Assembly: GCA_018268675.1 (NCBI GenBank)
Contig: JAFDWB010000089.1
Coordinates: forward strand, 124,001 to 188,000
DNA: 64,000 nt
DNA from: Actinomycetota bacterium
GTDB taxonomy: Bacteria; Actinomycetota; Thermoleophilia; Solirubrobacterales; 70-9
Direction: 5' to 3'
Part shown: in pieces, positions 27,157 to 34,726 of the stretch
How the letters are laid out: the number at the start of each line of letters is the position of its first letter
How positions within the stretch are numbered: the first letter of the stretch is position 1
Position numbers and translations under genes: made by a program
Notes under the pieces: generated by a model
What the model saw: the letters and a program-made list of their open reading frames with translations, nothing else
What the model was told of the DNA's origin: nothing
Databases searched by the model: none

Positions 27157-28310
27157 AGGTGGGCGCCGATCCGCTCGAAGATGCGCGAGAAGATCGCCAG
27201 CGTCGGGGTCGAGAAGTTCTCCACCCCGACGATCGAGGCGCCGCTGCGCGGTTCGTACATCGTCTCGGTGGCGTACCCCGGGACCTCGCCGTCGTGCCCC
27301 AGCCACTGGCCGAAGCTGAGGATGCCGAGCCCGTAACCGAAGACCGAGGGGCCTTCAAACGGGTACGGGACGTAGCCGAACGTCAGTCGTTCGGCCTGCA
27401 TCGCGGGGCTGAGCAGCGCCCCGGTCGCCAGCTGGCGGCTGTACTTGGACATGTCGGCGAGGGTCGAGTTGATCGCCCCGGCGGTCCAGAAGATCCCCGG
27501 GTTGAACGCGGTGCAGTTCGCCAGCGGGTTGGTCGGGAGGCTGCAATATCCCTGGGTGAACGGCTTCGGCATTTCGGCCGTGGTGGCGAAATTGGTGTGT
27601 TGCAGCCCGAGCGGCTTGATCACGTCGGTGGTGATCGCCGCTTCCGCGGTTTCGCCGCTCACCTGTTCGAGGATCAGGCCGAGCAGCACGTAGTTCGAGT
27701 TCGTGTACACGGTCTTTTCGCCGGGGGCGAACTGCGGCTGGCCTTCGCGGATCAGCTGCAGCGCGTCCTGCGGCCCGAACGGCAGGAGCAGGTTTTCGGA
27801 GATCTTCTGGTCGAGTTCTTCGGACTCGTATTCGTAGACGCCGGACTGCATGTCGAGCAGGTCGCGGATCGTGATGATGTTCCCGTTCGCGATCCCGCCG
27901 ATGTACTGGCCGAGCGTGTCGGAGAGCTTCAGGTGACCCATTTCGACCTGGCGCAGGATCGCGGTCGCGGTGAAGGTCTTGGTGATGCTCCCCACCCGGA
28001 AGTGGTCGCCGGTGGTCAGCGGCGCCCCGCTCGCGACATCGCGGACCCCCCAGGCCTTGGTGTAGTCACCCTTCGGCCCGGTGATCGAGAGCATGATGCC
28101 CGGCTGGCCTTCTTCCTTCATCGCCGCTTCCACCGTGGAGTTGACGAATTCCTGGTCGGCTTTCGACAGCGGCTTGGCTTGCGCGTTGGCAACCAAGCCG
28201 AGCGCCACCACCAACACCACTCCGACGGCGAGCAGCGAACTCACCCAGCGCCGTCCGGTACCTCGGGAAGCAAGACCTGGCACGCGCACCGCAGGGACGA
28301 TCGGCTCCAT
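27135..28310 (-). CDS. Secreted beta-lactamase-fold serine hydrolase
   Basis: This 391-residue class C beta-lactamase/esterase-family protein has an N-terminal membrane or signal segment (about residues 22-44, ending ANAQA). The active-site triad motifs are present: S108-ITK, Y202-TN and HDG (339-341). It is probably an extracytoplasmic esterase or D-alanyl peptidase-like enzyme, possibly acting on the island's substrate before import. It has its own operator-containing promoter (28356-28384). Glutamate codons are mostly GAA, as in the binding-protein genes. A decayed relative of its first codons lies at 28960-29160. Confidence 0.88.
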   Translation of the reverse strand: MEPIVPAVRVPGLASRGTGRRWVSSLLAVGVVLVVALGLVANAQAKPLSKADQEFVNSTVEAAMKEEGQPGIMLSITGPKGDYTKAWGVRDVASGAPLTTGDHFRVGSITKTFTATAILRQVEMGHLKLSDTLGQYIGGIANGNIITIRDLLDMQSGVYEYESEELDQKISENLLLPFGPQDALQLIREGQPQFAPGEKTVYTNSNYVLLGLILEQVSGETAEAAITTDVIKPLGLQHTNFATTAEMPKPFTQGYCSLPTNPLANCTAFNPGIFWTAGAINSTLADMSKYSRQLATGALLSPAMQAERLTFGYVPYPFEGPSVFGYGLGILSFGQWLGHDGEVPGYATETMYEPRSGASIVGVENFSTPTLAIFSRIFERIGAHLYPGSME

Positions 28311-28355
28311 ACCTCTCCTCCATTCTGATCGAACATCCCTGCCTGAGACCCACCG

Positions 28356-28384
28356 ACCCTATTGAAGCGTTTTAACAAAGTCAA
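28356..28384 (-). promoter_or_regulatory. Promoter with embedded LacI operator, serine hydrolase
   Basis: On the minus strand TTGACT (28379-28384) and TAGGGT (28356-28361) are separated by 17 bases. The spacer holds the same 14-bp operator (28362-28375) as the P450 promoter at 26190. The two promoters are built identically. Confidence 0.75.
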
Positions 28385-28412
28385 GGCGCCTCACGGCCGG
28401 CTGCCGCCGGTC

Positions 28413-28462
28413 GGCGCGGGCGTCCCCTTCATAGTTCGGCTGTTATGAGGGGTACGGGCGCC
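28413..28462. repeat. Hairpin 1 of array 1 (family D)
   Basis: The outer stem GGCGC/GCGCC (28413-28417, 28458-28462) is followed by an internal loop and an inner stem CCCCT-T-CATA with TATGAGGGG. The loop GTTCGGCTGT resembles the reverse complement of the loop in the hairpin at 28840, marking the two as inverted copies. Confidence 0.65.
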
Positions 28463-28497
28463 TCGGCCCGAGCCGGCCCGGGGAGCCTCCGGCCTTC

Positions 28498-28538
28498 CGT
28501 GGTTCCTTTTCCTCGGATGGCGAGGATCTGGAACCACG
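28498..28538. repeat. Hairpin 2 of array 1 (family B relative)
   Basis: A nine-bp outer stem CGTGGTTCC/GGAACCACG, a 4/4 unpaired step (TTTT/ATCT), a five-bp inner stem and the loop GATGG. The GTTCCTTTT core is shared with the hairpins at 19313 and 48785. Confidence 0.8.
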
Positions 28539-28555
28539 CAACGGGACGACCCCCG

Positions 28556-28602
28556 GTGAGTTCGCAGAAACCCGCGGATGGCGCGGGAAAGTGCGAACTC
28601 AC
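28556..28602. repeat. Hairpin 3 of array 1 (family A, inverted)
   Basis: An 11-bp outer stem (28556-28566 with 28592-28602), a 4/4 unpaired step, a six-bp inner stem and the loop GATGG. Its reverse complement matches the hairpins at 45820 and 48630 at most positions. Confidence 0.88.
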
Positions 28603-28615
28603 TGGGGCCCTCCCA

Positions 28616-28665
28616 CGCGCTGCAGTCATCGGTGTCGTCCTGGCGACACCAATCACTGCAGCGCG
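28616..28665. repeat. Hairpin 4 of array 1 (family C)
   Basis: An 11-bp outer stem with a CTGCAG core (28616-28626, 28655-28665), a 4/4 step, a seven-bp inner stem GGTGTCG/CGACACC and a six-base loop. It is related to the hairpin at 48891-48946. Confidence 0.88.
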
Positions 28666-28686
28666 CCGCCCCTGGGCGCCCACCGC

Positions 28687-28735
28687 GTTGATGGGCCGAA
28701 AACCGCTCTATATCAGCGGTTTTCGGCCCATCAAC
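28687..28735. repeat. Hairpin 5 of array 1
   Basis: Perfect 21-bp arms (28687-28707, 28715-28735) around the loop CTATATC. Unlike its neighbours it has no unpaired step. Confidence 0.9.
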
Positions 28736-28770
28736 ATCGGGGCCTGGGGAAGGCTCACGGAATCCGCGCG

Positions 28771-28804
28771 GATGCCGGCGGGACGCGCACCGTCCCTTGC
28801 CATC
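28771..28804. repeat. Hairpin 6 of array 1 (weak)
   Basis: A six-bp inner stem GGGACG/CGTCCC with a five-base loop, an unpaired step and GATG/CATC outside. It has the same layout as the others but is short, so it could be chance in this GC-rich context. Confidence 0.5.
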
Positions 28805-28839
28805 TCTATGACGACGGCGCCCGGCCCGACGCACGCCAA

Positions 28840-28891
28840 GGCGCGGCCATCCCCCTCATAACCGCCGAACCATGAGGGGGATGGCCGCGCC
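28840..28891. repeat. Hairpin 7 of array 1 (family D, inverted)
   Basis: Perfect 20-bp arms (28840-28859, 28872-28891) with a 12-base loop. The loop and the CCCCTCAT core relate it to the first hairpin of the array. Confidence 0.9.
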
Positions 28892-28959
28892 GCCGGGTGG
28901 CAGCCGGCCTCGGGCGCCAGCCGCCGCGCCGCGCCAGCCGCCCCCGCTGACCGCTATGT

Positions 28960-29160
28960 CAGCATGTCGGGGATTTCGGGTTTCCATCGAGCCCGGGGAG
29001 AGGTGTTGTCACTCTTTCCGTGGGCTTTCACGTATTCGTCGATTACACCGTGGAGTTGACAAATTGCTGATCTGTGGCCGACAGCGGCGCGGCCTGGAAT
29101 TTGCCGCCAGCGCCATCAGCATCGCCACCGACACTCCCACTGCGATCCGCGGACGCGGGA
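28960..29160 (-). pseudogene. Decayed 5' fragment of a second serine-hydrolase gene
   Basis: On the minus strand this stretch encodes QAAPLSATDQQFVNSTV and then a stop. The intact serine hydrolase at 27135-28310 has QAKPLSKADQEFVNSTV at the end of its signal region. At DNA level the CACCGTGGAGTTGAC core (29045 onward) is shared with 28131 onward. The rest of the gene is missing and frameshifts are present, so this is a relic of a duplicated gene. An eroded operator-like sequence lies upstream of it at 29164-29195, as for the intact gene. Boundaries are approximate. Confidence 0.75.
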
Positions 29161-29163
29161 TCC

Positions 29164-29195
29164 TTGAGACGTTGAGCGTCTTAAGAGGAGGTCAA
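29164..29195 (-). other. Eroded operator/promoter of the relic gene
   Basis: TTGAGACG at 29164-29171 and CGTCTTAA at 29177-29184 look like the two halves of the LacI-type operator pushed apart by inserted bases. A minus-strand TTGACC at 29190-29195 sits where the -35 box lies in the intact promoters. No -10 box remains at the right distance. Confidence 0.45.
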
Positions 29196-29236
29196 CCCAT
29201 TTCCGACATCCGGCCAATCTGCCTAAGGTTTTCCGG

Positions 29237-29660
29237 ATGAGACCGAAGCTGGTGCCGGAGCTGGATGTCACCGACCTCGACCGGGCGATCCGCTTCTACA
29301 CGAGCGCGCCTGCGGGTTTCGCGTCCGCTACGAGCGGCCCGAGGAGCGCTTCGCCTACCTCGAGCGGGACGGGGCCGAGCTCATGCTCCAGGAAGCGAGC
29401 GGGCCTGGCCGCCGCTTTCGCACGGCCCCGCTTGAGCCACCCTTCGGTCGCGGCGTCAACCTCCAGATCGAGGTCGACGACGTAGGGGGCCTCTACGACT
29501 CGATCCTCTCCCCGGGCTGGAGCCCGTGATCCCGCTGGAACAGCGGCGTTACCGCGTCGGCGCAAACGAGGTCACCAGCGAGCAGTTCGTGATCGCCGAC
29601 GAGGACGGCTACCTGCTCCGCTTCTTCGCCGACATCCCGGCCGACCCGCAGATTTCCTAG
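29237..29660 (+). pseudogene. Frameshifted VOC/glyoxalase-family gene
   Basis: The translation starts MRPKLVPELDVTDLDRAIRFYT, then continues in another frame as CGFRVRYERPEERFAYLE and GRGVNLQIEVDDVGGLYDSIL. It changes frame again to EPVIPLEQRRYRVG and GYLLRFFADIPADPQIS before a TAG. Together these give a normal bleomycin-resistance/glyoxalase-like protein of about 140 residues. Two frameshifts (near 29305 and 29515) break it. It lies between the relic hydrolase and two hairpins, in a stretch that seems to be decaying. A sequencing error is possible but two independent ones are less likely. Confidence 0.8.
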
Positions 29661-29685
29661 CGGGAGGCGTCGGCCGGTGCTCGCA

Positions 29686-29733
29686 GCGCGGCCATCCCCT
29701 CCCAGGAGGGCTGCTAGGAGGGGAGGGCCGCGC
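29686..29733. repeat. Hairpin after the broken VOC gene
   Basis: The arms GCGCGGCC and TCCCCTCC (29686-29702) pair with 29717-29733 with one mismatch, around a 14-base loop. It may act as a terminator for the converging genes or be another dispersed hairpin. Confidence 0.75.
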
Positions 29734-29754
29734 CTTGGCCTCCGCCGGGCCGGG

Positions 29755-29797
29755 GCGTTCGCAGTTGGCCACAACAGTTGTCGATAACTGCGAACGC
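29755..29797. repeat. Hairpin with TTCGCA core
   Basis: A 12-bp outer stem (29755-29766 with 29786-29797), a 4/4 unpaired step, a short inner stem and a five-base loop. The outer stem shares GTTCGCA/TGCGAAC with family A. Confidence 0.85.
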
Positions 29798-29874
29798 ACC
29801 GTTGGTGCCGTGGTGCGGGGCCTGTGCCCTGTCCGTCACCGGATACCCGCGAGGGGCGGCAGCAGGCAGGAGCG

Positions 29875-30855
29875 TCAGGGGGTGGCGCGGAGGACGGAGA
29901 TCGGGCCGGAGGCGCCGCGGGGGATGGTGCGGGAGAGGCCGGCGGCGGTGAGCCAGGCGGTGATCTCGGGGGTGGTCCAGGTGAAGCCGCCCTCGTTCTC
30001 GACCAGCATCATCGGGGTGAAGAGGGCGACCGGGGGTGGGCCGGCTCGGTCGGGGTCGATGATCCAGTCGTAGATCAGGAGGGCGCCGCCGGGGCGGAGG
30101 AGGGCGGCGGCCTCGGCGAGGAGGGCGCGGCAGCGGTCGGCGGGGTGGTCGTGAAGGATGTTGGCGAGGAGGACGGTGTCCCATGAGTCGTCGGCGGGGA
30201 GGCCGAAGCGGGGCTCGTCGAGGTCGCCGGGGACGAAGCCGAGGTCGGGGTGGCGCTCGGCGACGAGGGGGCCGACCGGCTCCAGGTCGAGGACCGTCGC
30301 CTCGAGGCCGGGGTTGACCTCGACCAGCGCCGCGGCGTGGGAGCCAGCGCCGCCGCCGACGTCGAGCAGGCGGCCCGAGCAGGGCCCGGCGAGCTCCGCC
30401 AGCTCGGTGCCGAAGAGGCCGGCGAGGTCGTCGAGGGCGCGGAGGAACTCGAGCGAGGTCTCGGGGTCGGCGGCGAGGCGCTCGCGCCACGGGGCGATCC
30501 GGGCGTGGCCGTCGCGGACCGCCTGCGGCAGCTCCGCCCAGACGCGGTAGAAGAACCACTCCTTGCGGACCACCGAGGCGACGCTCCGCGGGTGGGCGGA
30601 GGCGAGCGGGGCGCCGCGCTCCGTCAGCTCATAGCCCTCCTCGACCCGCGCCGCGAGCCCGACCGCCACTAGGCCCGAGAGCAGCGCCTGGACGCCGCGC
30701 GGGTCGCAGCCGCACGCGGCCGCCACCGCCTCCGGGTCCCGCGCGCCGCCAGCCAGCGCCTCGGCGACGCCGGTCTCGACCGCGGTGCCGATCAGCGCCG
30801 ACTCCTGGTAGGCGGTGATCGGGCCGAGCAGGTCGGCGAGGCCTGGATCGCTCAT
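29875..30855 (-). CDS. SAM-dependent O-methyltransferase (COMT-like)
   Basis: This 326-residue methyltransferase has an N-terminal winged-helix dimerisation domain (ALIGTAVETGVAEALAGGARD) and a SAM-binding motif LLDVGGGAGSHAAAL. A HDHPADRCRALLAEAAALLRPGG region is typical of small-molecule O-methyltransferases. It is the last gene of the long IclR-linked operon, starting 25 bases after the oxidoreductase stop. Why a catabolic operon would contain a methyltransferase is unclear. It may detoxify an intermediate, or the operon may modify rather than degrade its substrate. Confidence 0.85.
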   Translation of the reverse strand: MSDPGLADLLGPITAYQESALIGTAVETGVAEALAGGARDPEAVAAACGCDPRGVQALLSGLVAVGLAARVEEGYELTERGAPLASAHPRSVASVVRKEWFFYRVWAELPQAVRDGHARIAPWRERLAADPETSLEFLRALDDLAGLFGTELAELAGPCSGRLLDVGGGAGSHAAALVEVNPGLEATVLDLEPVGPLVAERHPDLGFVPGDLDEPRFGLPADDSWDTVLLANILHDHPADRCRALLAEAAALLRPGGALLIYDWIIDPDRAGPPPVALFTPMMLVENEGGFTWTTPEITAWLTAAGLSRTIPRGASGPISVLRATP

Positions 30856-30880
30856 CGTTCTCTCCTCCTTGGTGGTGTGG

Positions 30881-32515
30881 TCAGCCCGCGCGCAGCGTCC
30901 GCGCCGCCCGCGCCGCGTCGCGCAGCATCGCCGCCCGCGCCCGCAGCTCGGCGCCGCGCGAGCGCCGCCGCAGGCCTAGCCGCTCCAGCACCACGCCCGC
31001 CGCGTTGCGGCCCGGCATCCCGGTGATGCCGCCGCCCGGGTGGGTGCCGGCGCCGGTCAGGAAGAGGCCCTCGAGCGGCGTCCGGTACCCCGACAGGCTG
31101 GGCGAGGGGCGCAGCGCCAGCAGCTGGTCGATGCTCATCTCGACGTGGTTGGGGTTCGCCCCCGCGTTGCCGTGGCGGGCGACCCACTGCTCGGGCCCGG
31201 TGACGACCCGCTCGCGCACCGCGGGCAGCGACCCGAGCGCCCGCTCGGCGCAGGCCCAGGCGTGGTCGGCGGCGCGCTCCAGCAGCGCCTCGTCCCAGGC
31301 CCCCGCGGCGGGCCGCCAGGGGACGAAGGTCGAGATCCAGGCGACGGCGCCGCCTTCCGGCGCCCAGCCCGCTTCGAGGCTCGACGGGAAGGCGATCATC
31401 AGCGGCGGGCGCTCGGGCAGTTCGCCGCAGCCGATCCGGGCAAAGGCGGCGGCGATCTCGCGGCCGCCCTGGGGCGAGAGCATGAAGGCGCGCTCGAACC
31501 CCGGCGGGCCGGGGACGGCGGGCGGCGCCGCGAGCACCGCGTCGACCTTCAGCTCGGAGACGTTGTGGGAGGTGCCGTGGATCCGCTCCACCTCGGCGAG
31601 CAGCGGCGCCGGGACCTGGTCGCGGTCGATCAGGCCGAGGAAGACGCGGCGCGCGTCGATCGCCGAGACGACCGCCCGGCGCGCCTCGATCCGCTCGCCG
31701 CCCGCGACGACCGCCCGGGCGCGCCCGCCCGCGACCTCGATCCGTTCCGCCGGCGCCCCGCAGCGCAGCCGCCCGCCCGCCGCCTCGAGGCAGCGGACCA
31801 GCGCGTCAACCGTCCCCCGCGAGCCGCCCTCGGGCCGCACGGCGGGCGAGCCGTGCGAGGCGGCGAGGAAGAGCGCGCCCGCCCCCGTCCCCGGCGTCTG
31901 CGGCGGCAGCTGGGAGTGCGCGGCCCAGTGGTCGAGCACGCCGCGCAGCCGCTCGTCGGCGAAGGCGGCCTCGGTCAGCGCCGTCGCCGGGGCGAGGAAG
32001 GACTGCACCAGCCGCTGCCCTTCGCGGCCGAGCGCCGCCTCGGCGAGCGCGGCGAGCCCGCGCAGGCTCGGCGGCGGCCCGGCGTCGGCCTGCCCGAGCA
32101 CCCCGATCGCCGCCCCCGCCCAGCCGGCGAAGCGCCGGTAGGCCTCGGCGTCCTCCGTCCCGACCACCGCAGAGAGCCCCTCGACCGTCCGCTCGAGCGA
32201 GCTCCAGAAGGCCAGCTGCGTGCCGTCGTCGCAGGGCGAGAGCGTCTGCTCGTCGCGTTCGCGGAAGCGCAGGCCGAAGCGGCTCTCCAGCTCCAGGTCG
32301 GCGGCCACGCCGCTCCCCCGGATGCCGCCGTGCTCGTAGGCGCCGAGCTCGAGCCGGCCGCGACCGTCGGGCAGCGTCACCGTGTTGATGCAGCCGCCCG
32401 GGTCGCCGGCCGCCTCGACCACGCTCACCTCGAGCCCCGCCCGGGCCAGATAGCAGGCGCAGGCGAGGCCGTTGTGGCCCGCCCCGATCACGCAGACGTC
32501 GGCGCTCTCAGGCAA
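30881..32515 (-). CDS. Phytoene-dehydrogenase-like FAD oxidoreductase
   Basis: This 544-residue flavoprotein has the dinucleotide-binding motif VIGAGHNGLACACYLARAG (10-28) and a C-terminal FAD segment LFLTGAGTHPGGGITGMPGRNAA. Both are typical of the phytoene desaturase/amine oxidase superfamily. No carotenoid genes are nearby, so the link to an N-heterocycle operon suggests oxidation of a ring or side chain. It overlaps the upstream amidohydrolase by eight bases. Confidence 0.85.
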   Translation of the reverse strand: MPESADVCVIGAGHNGLACACYLARAGLEVSVVEAAGDPGGCINTVTLPDGRGRLELGAYEHGGIRGSGVAADLELESRFGLRFRERDEQTLSPCDDGTQLAFWSSLERTVEGLSAVVGTEDAEAYRRFAGWAGAAIGVLGQADAGPPPSLRGLAALAEAALGREGQRLVQSFLAPATALTEAAFADERLRGVLDHWAAHSQLPPQTPGTGAGALFLAASHGSPAVRPEGGSRGTVDALVRCLEAAGGRLRCGAPAERIEVAGGRARAVVAGGERIEARRAVVSAIDARRVFLGLIDRDQVPAPLLAEVERIHGTSHNVSELKVDAVLAAPPAVPGPPGFERAFMLSPQGGREIAAAFARIGCGELPERPPLMIAFPSSLEAGWAPEGGAVAWISTFVPWRPAAGAWDEALLERAADHAWACAERALGSLPAVRERVVTGPEQWVARHGNAGANPNHVEMSIDQLLALRPSPSLSGYRTPLEGLFLTGAGTHPGGGITGMPGRNAAGVVLERLGLRRRSRGAELRARAAMLRDAARAARTLRAG

Positions 32516-33911
32516 GGGCCTGGTCCTCGCGCCGCAGCCGCCCGGGGCCGGCGTACACCGACTCGCCCCCGAGCCCGGCGCGCACCGCCAGCTCGATCGC
32601 CGCCTCCCGCGCCACGTCGGTCAGCACCGAGAGGTCGACGCCGACCACCTCGCCTCCGCTCACCCGCCGCGCCCCGTCGACCCAGACCTCGGCGACGCAG
32701 CGCGCGGTCGCGCAGTAGACGACCTGCTGGAAGGGATCGTGGATCGTCGCCAGCTCCGGCGTGGCGCCGTCGAGCAGCACCACGTCGGCGCGCTTGCCCG
32801 CCGTCAGCGAGCCGACCCGCGAGTCGATCCCGAGCGCCCGCGCCCCGCCCAGCGTCGCCATCTCCAGCACCGTCGCCGCGTCGATCGCCGCCGGGTCGAG
32901 CGAGTGGACCTTCTGCAGCAGCGCCGCGCACTTGAGCGCGCCGAACATGTCCTGGCTGTCGTTCGAGGCGGCGCCGTCGGTGCCGAGCGCCACGTCGACC
33001 CCCTCGCGGCGCAGCCGCGGCACCGGGCAGACGCCGGAGCCGAGGATCATGTTGGCGACCGGGTTGTGGGCGACGCCGACCCCGTGGCGGGCGAGCAGGC
33101 CGATGTCGCGCTCCGTGCACCAGATGCAGTGGCCGGCGATCACCGGCAGGTCGAGCAGCCCCATCCGCGCCGACTCCTCGATCGTCCCGTGGCCGAAGCG
33201 CAGGCGCGATTCGGTGATCTCCTCGCGCACCTCGGCGAGGTGGGTGTGGACCGCCCAGCCGTGCTCGCGCCCGGCGGCGACCGTCTGCTCGAAGAGCTCG
33301 GTGCTGATCCCGAGCACGGTCCCGATCCCGATCCGGAAGTCGATCAGCGGCTCGGGCTCGATCCGCGCCGCCAGCTCGTGGTGCTCGGCCATGAACGCCT
33401 CGGTGCCGGGGGCGCCGGGGTAGGCGTTCTCGGCGCCGAAGGAGACGACCCCGCGCATCCCCATCGCCGCCAGCCCGTCGACCGCGCCGGGGGTGACGGC
33501 GGCGCCGAGGTTGCGGTGGCAGGTCATGTCGTTGACCGTGGTGATCCCCGAGCGCAGCATCTCGACCGCCTTCAGCTCGGTCCCGATCCGCATCTCCTCG
33601 CGGGTGATCACCTTGCCCGCCGGGTTGACCACCCGTTCGAACCACTCGAAGAGGCTCGCCGTCTCCCCCATGCCGGCGATCAGGCACTCGCTCAGGTGGG
33701 TGTGGGCGTTGATCATCCCCGGCATCACGATCCCGTTGCCGTCGCCGACGACCTCGGCCTCCGGGTGCGCGGCGAGGAGCTCGGCGGCGGGGCCGACGGT
33801 GGCGATCGAGCCGTCGGCGGCGATCGCGACGGCGCCGTCGCGCAGGGCGCCCACCTCGGCGTCCATGCTCAGCACCCAGGCGCCGCGGACGATCGCGGTC
33901 ACGGCGCTCAT
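32508..33911 (-). CDS. Amidohydrolase of the TRZ/ATZ (MTA/SAH deaminase) family
   Basis: This 467-residue metal-dependent hydrolase has HxH H70/H72 in MINAHTHLSE. Later ligands appear in WAVHTHLAEVREE and AGHCIWCTE, and the catalytic Asp in ALGTDGAASNDSQDM. Family members deaminate or dechlorinate nucleoside-like or triazine rings. The start ATG overlaps the permease stop (ATGA). Its place downstream of an importer and near a hydantoinase suggests deamination of a heterocyclic intermediate. Confidence 0.88.
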   Translation of the reverse strand: MSAVTAIVRGAWVLSMDAEVGALRDGAVAIAADGSIATVGPAAELLAAHPEAEVVGDGNGIVMPGMINAHTHLSECLIAGMGETASLFEWFERVVNPAGKVITREEMRIGTELKAVEMLRSGITTVNDMTCHRNLGAAVTPGAVDGLAAMGMRGVVSFGAENAYPGAPGTEAFMAEHHELAARIEPEPLIDFRIGIGTVLGISTELFEQTVAAGREHGWAVHTHLAEVREEITESRLRFGHGTIEESARMGLLDLPVIAGHCIWCTERDIGLLARHGVGVAHNPVANMILGSGVCPVPRLRREGVDVALGTDGAASNDSQDMFGALKCAALLQKVHSLDPAAIDAATVLEMATLGGARALGIDSRVGSLTAGKRADVVLLDGATPELATIHDPFQQVVYCATARCVAEVWVDGARRVSGGEVVGVDLSVLTDVAREAAIELAVRAGLGGESVYAGPGRLRREDQALA

Positions 33912-34726
33912 ACCTCCGCCCCCAGCATCAGCCCGTCGACCTCCGGCTCGCCCTCGTCCTCGCGCGCCTCGTAGTACCAGGGCAGGGCGAGGTGCTCGAC
34001 CCCGCGGACGAGCAGGAAGAGGGCGATCCCGATCACGCCGAGGATCGCGATCGTGGCGAACATCTCCGCCGTCGCCGACTGGTTGTTGAGGGTGAGGATC
34101 AGGTACCCGAGGCCTTCCGAGGAACCGACCCACTCGGCGAAGACGGCGCCGATCACGCTGAACGCCGCCGCCACCTTGAGCCCGGAGAAGATGAACGGCA
34201 GCGCCGCCGGCAGCTGCGCCTTGACGAAGCGCTGGACGCGGTTGGCGCGCAGGGTCCGCAGCAGCCGCAGCAGCTCCGGGTCGGCGGCGCGCAGGCCGTC
34301 GATCGTGTTGACCGTGATCGGGAAGAAGCAGACCAGGGCGATCACGATCACCTTCGGGCGCAGGTCGAAGCCGGTCCAGATCACGATCAGCGGCGCCACC
34401 GCCGGCACCGGCACCATCTGCGAGGCGACCAGCCACGGGTAGAGGGCCCGCTCGATCAGCCGCGAGGAGCGGATCAGGACCGCGAGCAGGAATCCGAGCA
34501 CCATCGCGGCGGCGAAGCCGAGCAGGATCTCCTCCACCGTCACCCAGGTGTTTTCCAGCAGCAGCGAGCGGTTTTCCCAGAGCGCGCTCGCGACTTCGGT
34601 CGGCTTCGGCAGGGTCAGCGAGCTGACCGGGCCGACCGAGGCGTAGAGCTGCCAGAGGCCGAGGACGATGATCGCGAAGACCAGCGGCGGCCCGGCCGCG
34701 GCGGCGATCCGGCGCAGCGCCTTCAC
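33908..34726 (-). CDS. ABC importer permease (SsuC/TauC/ThiX type)
   Basis: This 272-residue inner-membrane subunit has about six spans and an EAA-type loop near LRAADPELLRLLRTLRANRVQR. The GTG at 34724-34726 overlaps the ATPase stop by four bases. It belongs with the ATPase and NMT1-type binding protein upstream. Confidence 0.92.
   Translation of the reverse strand: MKALRRIAAAAGPPLVFAIIVLGLWQLYASVGPVSSLTLPKPTEVASALWENRSLLLENTWVTVEEILLGFAAAMVLGFLLAVLIRSSRLIERALYPWLVASQMVPVPAVAPLIVIWTGFDLRPKVIVIALVCFFPITVNTIDGLRAADPELLRLLRTLRANRVQRFVKAQLPAALPFIFSGLKVAAAFSVIGAVFAEWVGSSEGLGYLILTLNNQSATAEMFATIAILGVIGIALFLLVRGVEHLALPWYYEAREDEGEPEVDGLMLGAEV

Larger units (their letters stand above)
28413..28891. 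repeat. Array of seven hairpins (array 1)
   Basis: This gene-free stretch of about 480 bases holds seven consecutive stem-loops: 28413-28462, 28498-28538, 28556-28602, 28616-28665, 28687-28735, 28771-28804 and 28840-28891. Most have an outer stem, a symmetrical four- or five-base unpaired step, an inner stem and a loop of five to seven bases. The first and last are related to each other in opposite orientation. Members of three families recur in array 2 (48630-49102). No convincing coding sequence was found. Confidence 0.85.

Noticed and set aside
28413-28891. CRISPR array
   Set aside because: Units are hairpins of differing sequence and length, not direct repeats with uniform spacers, and no cas gene is present.
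30881-32515. Carotenoid biosynthesis from the phytoene-dehydrogenase-like gene
   Set aside because: No phytoene synthase or other carotenoid gene is nearby, and the gene sits in an amidohydrolase/importer operon.
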